Positions 7,292 through 13,373 of a stretch of DNA of 18,683 nt are shown piece after piece. This stretch comes from Flavobacteriaceae bacterium. GTDB taxonomy: Bacteria; Bacteroidota; Bacteroidia; Flavobacteriales; Flavobacteriaceae. The notes beneath the pieces are model-generated. The model worked only from the letters and a program-made list of their open reading frames with translations, was not told the DNA's origin and did not search any database. Location: NCBI GenBank assembly GCA_947377425.1, contig CANCFZ010000022.1, forward strand, positions 1 to 18,683. Reading direction: 5' to 3'. Every line of letters starts with the position of its first letter. The first letter of the stretch is position 1. Both the position numbers and the translations under genes were made by a program.

Positions 7292-8017
7292 TTAAATCAT
7301 CTTTCTAGCTTTTTCTAAATCTTCAAGCGTATCAATACCAATTCCAATGTGATTTGTTTCTACCATTTTAATTCGTTTTCCAAATTCTAAATAGCGTAAT
7401 TGCTCGAGTTTTTCTGATGCTTCTAAGGATTTCATAGGTAAAGAATAGAAATCTAAAAGTGCTTGTTTGCGAAACGCATAAATTCCGATATGTTGAAAGT
7501 AGCTAACTCCAACATTTTGCTCTCTAGGATACGGAATTACAGAACGTGAAAAATACAATGCAAATCCGTTTTGATCTACAACAACTTTCACGTTATTCGG
7601 ATTGTTGATGTCCTCTTCATTAGTGATTTTTCTCATTAAAGAAGCTAAATCAACTTTTCGGTCAGCATCATTCTTAAACACTTCAATAACTTTCTCTAAA
7701 GGTTCTTTGTTAATAAAAGGCTCATCTCCTTGCACATTTACAACAATATCAACATCTAAATTCGCAACAGCCTCTGCAATTCTATCACTTCCGCTTTCAT
7801 GTTCTTTAACCGACATGATTGCCTTTCCTCCATGGTTTACAATTTCATCATAAATCAAATGAGAATCGGTAACAACAAACACATCATCAAATAAATTAGT
7901 GTCTTTTGCCGCTTCATACGTGCGAAGAATTACTGTTTTTCCACCCAAATCTTGCATTAGTTTAGCAGGAAAACGTGTAGAGGCATAACGAGCTGGAATT
8001 ACGGCAATGACTTTCAT
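7292..8017 (-). CDS. kdsB: 3-deoxy-manno-octulosonate cytidylyltransferase (CMP-Kdo synthetase)
   Basis: KdsB activates Kdo with CTP to CMP-Kdo for the inner core of lipopolysaccharide, in the cytoplasm. At 241 residues it has the family length. Diagnostic motifs: IPARYASTRFPAK (7-19, CTP loop), SGSDRIAEA (75-83), NVQGDEP with metal-binding Asp98 (94-100), NNPNNVKV (138-145), FSRSVIPYPR (156-165), HIGIYAFRK (176-184), EKLEQLRYLE (202-211) and GIDT with Asp229 (227-230). All are intact. The ATG at 8017 gives the canonical MKVIAVIPAR. Transcription probably begins about 105 nt upstream, from a perfect TAnnTTTG box, leaving a leader with an inverted repeat. No other LPS gene is in the window. 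Confidence 0.97.
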   Translation of the reverse strand: MKVIAVIPARYASTRFPAKLMQDLGGKTVILRTYEAAKDTNLFDDVFVVTDSHLIYDEIVNHGGKAIMSVKEHESGSDRIAEAVANLDVDIVVNVQGDEPFINKEPLEKVIEVFKNDADRKVDLASLMRKITNEEDINNPNNVKVVVDQNGFALYFSRSVIPYPREQNVGVSYFQHIGIYAFRKQALLDFYSLPMKSLEASEKLEQLRYLEFGKRIKMVETNHIGIGIDTLEDLEKARKMI

Positions 8018-8047
8018 ATATGTGCAATTTTATTTATTAGAGGTCAT

Positions 8048-8110
8048 ATATAGTATCGCCTTGTATTGGTGTTTGTTTGCACAAACTTTTTGTTAGTGGC
8101 GATTTCATAT
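8048..8110 (-). promoter_or_regulatory. inverted repeat in the kdsB leader
   Basis: Arms 8048-8060 and 8098-8110 match at 10 of 13 positions: ATCGCC/GGCGAT as the inner 6-bp stem and ATAT/ATAT outside a 3-nt mismatch. Between them the minus strand contains a small hairpin GTTT-GTGC-AAAC. It lies between the proposed kdsB start site (about 8122) and the ATG. The pairing is visible; a regulatory role is inference. Confidence 0.4.
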
Positions 8111-8127
8111 TATTTAACTTAGTTGGA

Positions 8128-8135
8128 CAAATATA
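8128..8135 (-). promoter_or_regulatory. candidate kdsB promoter (-7 box)
   Basis: TATATTTG on the minus strand matches TAnnTTTG exactly. No TTG is found at the -33 spacing. It is the only perfect box I found on the minus strand in the gap upstream of kdsB. Confidence 0.4.
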
Positions 8136-8212
8136 TTAAATGTTTTAATTTCTTTCGGAATATCAGCTACCAAATCATTTTTTAAATATATTAGCATGAT
8201 GAAAAATAAAGA

Positions 8213-8836
8213 ATGAAACACCTTTTAAAAATTATAGTATTCTTTTCCATTTATTGCAATGGACAAGCAGTTAAAGACACATTAACTACTGAAGAAAAAG
8301 ATTCTGTTGTTGATGTAAAAAGTTCTTGGTACGGACGTTCCATGTTTACAGCCTTAACAACTGGAAGTGATGCCAAAGGCGAAACATTATCGCAACGAAT
8401 TACTCGAAATGTAGAGTTTGGTAGATCGTTTGGTTCTGTTGATGTAGGTTTAGCTTTTGGAGAATTCAAACACATGGTTGTTGATAGTAGTAGTATAAAA
8501 TATACCGAATTAAGGGTTTCTATGGATGCTTGTCAGTTTGGTATTTTCAGTAATGAAATATCTATTGGAGCCGGATACATGTTCAATTCTAAAACTCCTG
8601 TCATGATGGAAATATCCTCTACTCTATATGCTCAAGTTACTGACAAATTTGGTTTTGGTTTTGTCTTTGGAGATATTGATTTTGTTGGGAATTATGACGA
8701 TGCCAACAAAAGTTTCTTTGGGTTGTATCTAAGATATGGATTGATTAGAAGCGAAGGAGGAATTCTCACCAATAAACTTCATATAGTCAATCATATAAGA
8801 AATCACAAAAACCGGAAACGAAATAAAATATTCTAA
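8213..8836 (+). CDS. hypothetical exported protein, probably outer-membrane barrel-like
   Basis: This 207-residue protein is of unknown function. Residues 1-18 (MKHLLKIIVFFSIYCNGQ) look like a Sec signal peptide cut near GQ-A. The mature chain has many short alternating stretches rich in Phe, Gly and Tyr (for example FGRSFGSVDVGLAFGEF at 89-105, FGFGFVFGDIDFVGNY at 146-161, and FFGLYLRYGLI at 168-178). This is the pattern of a small beta-barrel or outer-membrane-associated protein. The last 20 residues are very basic (HIRNHKNRKRNKIF), which is unusual for a barrel end. Two tandem ATGs at 8196-8201 open a 6-codon reading frame that stops inside this start codon (ATGA overlap). I kept 8213 because the signal peptide begins there. 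It ends just before a strong bidirectional terminator. Confidence 0.75.
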   Translation: MKHLLKIIVFFSIYCNGQAVKDTLTTEEKDSVVDVKSSWYGRSMFTALTTGSDAKGETLSQRITRNVEFGRSFGSVDVGLAFGEFKHMVVDSSSIKYTELRVSMDACQFGIFSNEISIGAGYMFNSKTPVMMEISSTLYAQVTDKFGFGFVFGDIDFVGNYDDANKSFFGLYLRYGLIRSEGGILTNKLHIVNHIRNHKNRKRNKIF

Positions 8837-8840
8837 ACTA

Positions 8841-8870
8841 AAAAAGGGTTGTCAATTGACAACCCTTTTT
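8841..8870. terminator. bidirectional intrinsic terminator
   Basis: This is a perfect 30-bp palindrome: AAAAAGGGTTGTCAA (8841-8855) followed by its exact reverse complement (8856-8870). It gives a GC-containing stem with a T-run at the 3' end on both strands. It sits 4 bp after the stop at 8836 and 6 bp from the stop at 8877, between two convergent genes, so it can end both transcripts. Confidence 0.92.
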
Positions 8871-8876
8871 GTATTC

Positions 8877-9311
8877 TTATTTCTGTGGCGCTTCATCAAA
8901 ATTAATCATCCAATGAATTCCAAATTTATCAATTAACATTCCGAAGTAAGCACCCCAAAAAGTATCGGTCATAGGCATTTTAACCACTCCTCCATCTGTA
9001 AGCCCTGTGAAAATACTATCGGCTTCTTCTCTACTGTCCACATTAATTGAGATAGAAACATTCTCTCCCATTTTTACTTCTCCAGCAAGCGAATTGGTAT
9101 CACTTCCCATCAAGATTGTATTTCCTATTGGTAAAGTAACGTGCATTACTCTGTTTTTTTCTTCTTCTGGAAGTTCGGGTTGTCCTTCTGCTGGTGGCAT
9201 ATCACCAAACTTTCCCATATAAGGGAATTCTCCACCAAAAACAGATTTGTATAATAAGAATGCTGCTTCGCAATCTCCATTAAAGATTAAATAGGGGTTT
9301 ACTTGTGCCAT
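8877..9311 (-). CDS. VOC family protein (PhnB/glyoxalase-like)
   Basis: This 144-residue protein belongs to the vicinal oxygen chelate superfamily, PhnB-like branch. Two beta-alpha-beta-beta-beta modules are visible: PYLIFNGDCEAAFLLYKSVFGGEF (about 6-29) with NRVMHVTLPIGNTILMGSD (53-71), then NVSISINVDSREEADSIF (84-101) with FWGAYFGMLIDKFGIHWMINF (118-138). The FGxxxDKFGxxWMxN ending is typical of the branch. PhnB-like proteins of this type have no established reaction; many databases label them 3-demethylubiquinone methyltransferase or glyoxalase, which I do not adopt. It is a single gene with its own promoter box in the 38-bp gap after the GH13 gene, and it ends at the bidirectional terminator. 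Confidence 0.9.
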   Translation of the reverse strand: MAQVNPYLIFNGDCEAAFLLYKSVFGGEFPYMGKFGDMPPAEGQPELPEEEKNRVMHVTLPIGNTILMGSDTNSLAGEVKMGENVSISINVDSREEADSIFTGLTDGGVVKMPMTDTFWGAYFGMLIDKFGIHWMINFDEAPQK

Positions 9312-9336
9312 GAATAAGGTTTTTTATTAATAAATT

Positions 9337-9344
9337 CAAAAATA
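9337..9344 (-). promoter_or_regulatory. candidate promoter of the VOC gene (-7 box)
   Basis: TATTTTTG on the minus strand fits TAnnTTTG exactly, with the ATG 25 nt downstream. No TTG lies at 17-23 nt upstream (the nearest, at the end of the GH13 gene, is 14 nt away). Confidence 0.45.
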
Positions 9345-9349
9345 GAAAA

Positions 9350-10723
9350 TTATTTCTTCAAAACCATATATTGATAACTAGTTAATGATAAACTACTACT
9401 TAGCGTAACAGAAGCTCCTGTTAAGGCATCCGTCCAATTGCCTTGTAATGCTGTTGGCAAAACTATATTCTTAGCACTATTTCTCGTATTAACAAAAACC
9501 AAGACCTGTTCTGAAGCACTTGCTTTTTTAAAATAACACACATCATTATCGGAATAAGTAGTCAATAGTCCTGTTCTAGCAGCTGTTGAAGAATTATAAA
9601 ATGTCAATAAATTGGTATAAGCTAAAAGCATATCGTTGTTAGCAGTCCAATTTATTGTATTCGTACCGCTATAAGTTGCAGTAGTACTCACTCCTACTTC
9701 TTGACCGCAATACAACAACGGAACGCCTTGCAAATAAATAGAAATAACCGAAGCCGCTAGAGCTCCGTTATTTCCGCCATACACAGAAATTGGTGTTGAA
9801 ATATTTGATTCGTCATGATTAGTTGTAAAACGTAATTTCTTTTTACCAGTGGGTACAGCAGCATATTCACTCGTATTTGTTGTAAATAAATTAGCAACAC
9901 TAGTTTGATTGATTCCAAAAACATTTTTCTCAGCACCTAAATAATCCCAAGCAAAATTCATTTGGAAACCTGCTGCAAAATGATCGGCACGACTTCCTTC
10001 TGCCAATAAAATTAAATGTTTGTTTGGAATAGCATTCAAGGCTGTGTTAGCTTGAAGCCAAAAATCATACGGAACATAATCGGCAGCATCACAACGAAAT
10101 CCATCAACATTAGCTTCGGTAACCCAATATTTCATGGCGTCAATCATGGCAGTTCGCATGGCAGCATTATTGAAATTCAAATCGGCAACATCATTCCAAT
10201 TGGTTCCTGCTGGACTTATAATTTGTCCGCTACTATTCTGAGTATACCAACTCGGATTAGCCGTTATCCAGGTATTATCCCATGAAGTATGATTAGCAAC
10301 CCAATCCAAAACAACCGCAATTCCTTTTTGATGTGCGGTTGTAACCAGAGTTTTAAAATCTTGTAATGTTCCTAAACTTGTTCGTACAGAAGTATACTCT
10401 TTAACACAATAAGGAGATCCAAATGAACTAGTAACTCCAATTGGATATATAGGCATAATCCAAATGGTATTCACACCCAAAGCTTTAATATTATCCAATC
10501 TGTTGGTGATTCCTTGAAGATTTTTGGAAGCACTAAAAGCCGAAGGGTTAATTTCATACATCACAATATCGGCAGTGGCTGCAGGAACAAAACCATCAGT
10601 TGGAGTTATTGGAGTAATTGGAGTTGGAGTAACTATTACATCATCACTTTTACTACAACTTTGAAAAATATATAACAAGCAAACTAGGATTGTTACTATT
10701 GAATATCGGAATGCTTGTTTCAT
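9350..10723 (-). CDS. alpha-amylase family (GH13) lipoprotein
   Basis: This glycoside hydrolase should act on alpha-glucans at the cell surface or in the periplasm. With the ATG at 10723 it has 457 residues. Residues 1-22 form a lipoprotein signal with Cys23 (FQSC-SKSDD), then a Pro/Thr-rich linker (about 30-44) leads to the TIM barrel. The four GH13 regions are present: DWVANH (140-145), GFRCDAADYVP with nucleophile Asp212 (208-218), LLAEGS with acid/base Glu242 (239-244), and TTNHDE with the transition-state Asp304 (300-305). A C-terminal all-beta domain C (about 370-457) ends the protein. A longer frame from a TTG at 10756 would put 11 residues before the signal peptide and is disfavoured. 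No SusC/SusD genes flank it, so it is a solitary amylase rather than part of a visible utilisation locus. The precise substrate is unknown. Confidence 0.93.
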   Translation of the reverse strand: MKQAFRYSIVTILVCLLYIFQSCSKSDDVIVTPTPITPITPTDGFVPAATADIVMYEINPSAFSASKNLQGITNRLDNIKALGVNTIWIMPIYPIGVTSSFGSPYCVKEYTSVRTSLGTLQDFKTLVTTAHQKGIAVVLDWVANHTSWDNTWITANPSWYTQNSSGQIISPAGTNWNDVADLNFNNAAMRTAMIDAMKYWVTEANVDGFRCDAADYVPYDFWLQANTALNAIPNKHLILLAEGSRADHFAAGFQMNFAWDYLGAEKNVFGINQTSVANLFTTNTSEYAAVPTGKKKLRFTTNHDESNISTPISVYGGNNGALAASVISIYLQGVPLLYCGQEVGVSTTATYSGTNTINWTANNDMLLAYTNLLTFYNSSTAARTGLLTTYSDNDVCYFKKASASEQVLVFVNTRNSAKNIVLPTALQGNWTDALTGASVTLSSSLSLTSYQYMVLKK

Positions 10724-10740
10724 TTTACAGCTTTTTTTTA

Positions 10741-10748
10741 CAAAGATA
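10741..10748 (-). promoter_or_regulatory. candidate promoter of the GH13 gene (-7 box)
   Basis: TATCTTTG on the minus strand is an exact TAnnTTTG match, 17 nt upstream of the ATG at 10723 and just after the helicase stop (10753). No TTG is seen at the -33 spacing. It argues that the amylase gene can be transcribed separately from the helicase gene. It also supports the ATG start, because a TTG start at 10756 would lie upstream of the box. Confidence 0.5.
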
Positions 10749-10752
10749 CTAA

Positions 10753-12177
10753 TCAATCTTCAAAACTCTCCTCTTTAAACCCAATCAAATACAATCTATC
10801 TTTGGCTCTTGTAATGGCTGTGTACAACCATCGAATGTAATCTCTGTCGATGCCTTCGGGTAAATAGGGTTGTTCTATGAAAACGGTGTTCCATTGTCCG
10901 CCTTGGCTTTTGTGGCAGGTTATTGCGTAAGAGAATTTTACTTGTAATCCATTGAAAAACTCGTTTTCTTTTACTTTTTGGAATTTGGCGTATTTGGTTG
11001 TTAGATGTTCGTAGTCTTTCATCACTTCTTCATACAATTGGTTGGATTGTTCGTAGGTTAATGATGGTGATTCGCTTTTAATAGTATCTAAAATCAAAAC
11101 GGTTTCAAACGGAATTTGGTTCGGATAATCGACCATTCGTATTTTGACTTTGGCAAATTTGAATCCGTACAATTCTTTGAAACTGTAAATTTCCAACACT
11201 TCGATGATGTCGCCATTGGCAATGAAACCAGCTTCGTCTTTTTCTTTCAACCAAAAATAATTGTTCTTCACTACCATCAAGAAATCTCCTGTAGATAAAT
11301 CGCTTTCTTTATCGAGGATTTTGGTTCTAATTTGTTCGTTGTATTGGTTCGCTCTTTTGTTGGAACGCACAATAAACGCTGTATCTTCTATAGAATAATT
11401 GCTGTACGCTTGATTGATGGCGTCTTGAATATCGTAACCATCAGTTAATCGGACGATGTCTTTGAAACCTCGCAATTTGAACTTGAATTCGGTGATGAAA
11501 CTGTCTTTCAACAATTCACGCAATTCGGTGGCGTTGTATAGAATTCCGGAATTTAGTTCTTGACGCATTACTTCGTCGAGTTCGATCCAATCTACTTTTT
11601 TGTCGTAATTTAATTCTAAAGTATCGGTGTTTAATGCTGGCGAAATATCTAAATTCACTGGCGGAAGTTGCGCTGTGTCACCAAGTAAAATCATCTTGCA
11701 ATTTTCTCCGCTATAGATGTAGGAAATTAAATCGTCTAGTAAACTTCCGTTTTCGTACATTTTGCTTTCGGCGGCAACATCTGAAATCATGGATGCTTCA
11801 TCGACTATGAAGATAGTGTTTTTGTGTTTGTTTTGTTGCATTGTAAAAGCCACTCCGCCACCACTCGACTTCTTTGGAAAATAAATTTTCTTGTGAATGG
11901 TAAAGGCTGGTTTATTAGAATAATTGGCAATCACTTTGGCAGCACGACCTGTTGGTGCTAGCAAAACGTATTTTTTATTGACTTCGATTAGGTTGTTTAC
12001 AATTGTAGAAATTACTGTGGTTTTTCCAGTTCCGGCATATCCTTTTAGTACAAAAATAGCGTCGTTGTTGACATTGGTGATGAAAACTGCAATTTTTTGA
12101 AAGAAAGCGTCTTGCTTAATCGTGGGATTAAACGGAAAGTTTTGGGATAGAATGGAATAGAAGTTTTTGGTTGCCAC
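10753..12177 (-). CDS. RecD-like ATP-dependent DNA helicase (superfamily 1)
   Basis: This 474-residue SF1B-type helicase is shorter than RecD or RecD2 and lacks an N-terminal extension. Walker A is GYAGTGKTT (46-54), then LAPTGRAA (73-80, motif Ia), VDEASM (125-130, Walker B), and GDTAQLPP (166-173, motif III). The C-terminal UvrD-like part has ITCHKSQGGQWNTVFIE (about 418-434, motif V) and YTAITRAKDRLYLI (about 453-466, motif VI). No RecB or RecC partner is in the window, so it is not a RecBCD subunit by context. The function is probably DNA repair or replication-fork processing. The start is GTG at 12177; no in-frame ATG lies close by, and the protein begins a few residues before the helical region (NFPFNPTIKQDAFF). 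It is divergent from DUF3822 across a repeat-rich gap. Confidence 0.92.
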   Translation of the reverse strand: MATKNFYSILSQNFPFNPTIKQDAFFQKIAVFITNVNNDAIFVLKGYAGTGKTTVISTIVNNLIEVNKKYVLLAPTGRAAKVIANYSNKPAFTIHKKIYFPKKSSGGGVAFTMQQNKHKNTIFIVDEASMISDVAAESKMYENGSLLDDLISYIYSGENCKMILLGDTAQLPPVNLDISPALNTDTLELNYDKKVDWIELDEVMRQELNSGILYNATELRELLKDSFITEFKFKLRGFKDIVRLTDGYDIQDAINQAYSNYSIEDTAFIVRSNKRANQYNEQIRTKILDKESDLSTGDFLMVVKNNYFWLKEKDEAGFIANGDIIEVLEIYSFKELYGFKFAKVKIRMVDYPNQIPFETVLILDTIKSESPSLTYEQSNQLYEEVMKDYEHLTTKYAKFQKVKENEFFNGLQVKFSYAITCHKSQGGQWNTVFIEQPYLPEGIDRDYIRWLYTAITRAKDRLYLIGFKEESFED

Positions 12178-12193
12178 TTGGAAATATTTAACC

Positions 12194-12226
12194 GCAAAGT
12201 ACGCAAAGTTTTAGGCAAAGTTCGCA
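12194..12226. repeat. phased GCAAAG repeats
   Basis: GCAAAG occurs at 12194, 12203 and 12215, with a fourth partial unit (GCA) at 12224, giving steps of 9, 12 and 9 nt; the third copy lacks the preceding C of CGCAAAG. On the minus strand it reads CTTTGCGTACTTTGCGG directly in front of the helicase GTG start. I recall similar CTTTGCG phrases from intergenic DNA of other flavobacteria, which cannot be checked here. Confidence 0.6.
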
Positions 12227-12291
12227 TGGATTTTGTTATTTTTTTGCCATAGATTAAAGAATATGAAAACGGATTAGCTAAGTTTTTTGAA

Positions 12292-12319
12292 CCACATAGA
12301 AACATAGATTTTTTTGTGG
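12292..12319. repeat. short inverted repeat around ATAGAAACATAG
   Basis: CCACA (12292-12296) and TGTGG (12315-12319) are inverted repeats around an 18-nt loop containing ATAGAAACATAG and a run of T. The stem is short, so structure is uncertain. The phrase itself looks like a flavobacterial intergenic repeat. Confidence 0.35.
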
Positions 12320-12371
12320 TAAAGGCGCTTCGCTTTGGTTAGATTACAAAGAATTATGGCACGCGTATGAA

Positions 12372-12396
12372 ACGGATGTAACGGATTGTCGCGGAC
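12372..12396. repeat. phased CGGAT repeats
   Basis: ACGGAT (12372), ACGGAT (12381) and GCGGAC (12391) are spaced 9 and 10 nt apart. A further ACGGAT lies at 12269. It resembles the GCAAAG array in period but not in sequence. Confidence 0.45.
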
Positions 12397-12440
12397 TTTT
12401 AAAAATGTTGTTTTAGAAATCTGATTTTGTGAAAATGGAT

Positions 12441-12530
12441 GGCTGATTAGCCCTGATTGAAGGAAATGCCGTGCATGACGAAAGCAGGAATATGGTTTGT
12501 AGAAATGCCCAAACCATTCGCTCCTTAAAA
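12441..12530 (+). ncRNA. structured RNA-like element, possibly Flavo-1 related
   Basis: The segment contains AGCCCTGATTGAAG (12449-12462), AAGCAGGAA (12482-12490) and CGCTCCTT (12519-12526). This succession matches my recollection of a structured element common in flavobacterial intergenic regions, perhaps the Rfam Flavo-1 motif. Visible pairings are GGCT-GATT-AGCC (12441-12452) and ATGGTTTG (12492-12499) with CAAACCAT (12510-12517). AGGA (12486-12489) with TCCT (12522-12525) encloses the second hairpin. The middle part departs from the pattern I remember, so it may be a degenerate copy. It ends 11 nt before the DUF3822 -7 box. The assignment rests on memory, not a search. Confidence 0.4.
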
Positions 12531-12540
12531 ATAAAAATCG

Positions 12541-12548
12541 TAAGTTTG
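12541..12548 (+). promoter_or_regulatory. candidate promoter of DUF3822-rsmD (-7 box)
   Basis: TAAGTTTG is an exact TAnnTTTG match, 24 nt before the ATG at 12573. No TTG is found 17-23 nt upstream. It is placed as expected for the two-gene unit and lies immediately after the RNA-like element. Confidence 0.45.
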
Positions 12549-12572
12549 CGGTGTTAAAAATGGAATTTCAAA

Positions 12573-13373
12573 ATGAGTATCACGGACAAAACTTATAAAA
12601 AACTAGCGATTCAAGTTTCTTTGAATGGGTTGTCGTTTTGTGTATTTGATACTTTGAGTGATACACCAATGGTATTGCAAAATATTCATTTTGACAGTTT
12701 TCAGCGCAGTGCTAAGATTGAAGATTTGTTTGCTTCGGTGTTTAGAGAAAATCCAGAATTGAGTCATAGTTATGATGAAGTTATGGTGATTCACAGTAAT
12801 AATTTATCAACTTTTGTTCCAACAGCTTTGTTTGACGAGGAGTTTTTAGGCAGTTATTTGCAATACAACACCAAGGTTTTTGAAACCGATTTTTTTACTT
12901 TTGACGCATTGGATAAATATGAGATGAACAATGTTTATATTCCGTATGTGAACATGAATAATTTTTTTATTGATCAATATGGTTCGTTTGATTACAAACA
13001 TGCAAATAGTATTTTGGTTTCGAAATTATTGGATTTATCTAAAAATAATGAAGAACGTAAAATGTTTGTTCATGTGAGTGAAAGTCATTTTGAGATAATT
13101 GTGGTTCAAAATCAGAAGTTGCATTTGAGTAATTCGTTTGAATACAAAACGCCTGAAGATTTTATTTACTACATTCTTTTTACTGCCGAACAATTGCAAC
13201 TGAATCCAGAAAATTTCAAATTAGAATTGCTTGGAGGAATTGTAGAAACGGATGCTTTTTATCAAATGGCATACAAATACATTAGAAACGTTTCTTTGTT
13301 TAATGTTTCTGATTTTAAAAATAACTTCACGGAAAAAGAAAACCGCGAACACTTTATACTACTTCACTCGTGA
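12573..13373 (+). CDS. DUF3822 family protein
   Basis: This 266-residue protein of unknown function belongs to a Bacteroidota family commonly found directly before rsmD. The opening (KLAIQVSLNGLSFCVFD, 11-27) is the most recognisable part. A similar beta-hairpin opens actin-like ATPase (ASKHA) folds, and a second such start may be ERKMFVHVSESHFEIIVVQNQKL (about 161-183). This fold idea is inference. There is no signal peptide or membrane helix, so it is probably cytoplasmic. Its TGA stop overlaps the GTG start of rsmD by 4 nt, which suggests translational coupling and a tie to ribosome maturation. A perfect -7 box lies upstream. Confidence 0.85.
   Translation: MSITDKTYKKLAIQVSLNGLSFCVFDTLSDTPMVLQNIHFDSFQRSAKIEDLFASVFRENPELSHSYDEVMVIHSNNLSTFVPTALFDEEFLGSYLQYNTKVFETDFFTFDALDKYEMNNVYIPYVNMNNFFIDQYGSFDYKHANSILVSKLLDLSKNNEERKMFVHVSESHFEIIVVQNQKLHLSNSFEYKTPEDFIYYILFTAEQLQLNPENFKLELLGGIVETDAFYQMAYKYIRNVSLFNVSDFKNNFTEKENREHFILLHS

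Larger units (their letters stand above)
12178..12572. other. 395-bp gene-free divergent gap, repeat mosaic
   Basis: I see no credible protein gene here. In order it holds phased GCAAAG units (12194-12226), an ACGGAT (12269-12274), a CCACA/TGTGG hairpin (12292-12319), an imperfect GC-rich hairpin (GGCGCTTCGC at 12324-12333), phased CGGAT units (12372-12396), an RNA-like conserved element (12441-12530) and the DUF3822 promoter box (12541-12548). It is less AT-rich in patches than neighbouring gaps. The gap lies between two start codons, so regulatory DNA is expected, but its length and repeat content go beyond that. Confidence 0.6.

Noticed and set aside
8841..8870. Operator for a regulator
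   Set aside because: The position between two stop codons and the T-runs at both ends are explained fully by two-way termination.
8877..9311. Label as 3-demethylubiquinone 3-O-methyltransferase
   Set aside because: The protein has no SAM-binding fold; the label is an old misannotation of PhnB-like VOC proteins.
10724..10756. Longer GH13 frame starting from TTG at 10756, overlapping the helicase stop
   Set aside because: It would add 11 residues before a clean lipoprotein signal peptide, uses a rare start, and lies upstream of a perfect promoter box at 10741-10748.
10753..12177. RecD subunit of RecBCD
   Set aside because: The protein is about 474 residues with no RecD N-terminal domain and no recB or recC neighbours; a stand-alone RecD-like helicase fits better.
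12045..12305. Minus-strand open frame of 86 codons entering the repeat-rich gap
   Set aside because: It lies mostly over the phased repeats and overlaps the true helicase frame; composition (basic, leucine/threonine-rich) and lack of any motif indicate a chance frame.
12194..12396. CRISPR array suggested by regularly spaced repeats
   Set aside because: Units are 5-7 nt with 3-6 nt between them, not 23-40 nt repeats with spacers, and there are no cas genes.
12449..12530. Transfer RNA or small ribosomal RNA fragment
   Set aside because: No cloverleaf, anticodon stem or T-loop motif (GTTCRANNC) can be drawn, and no rRNA core sequences are recognisable.
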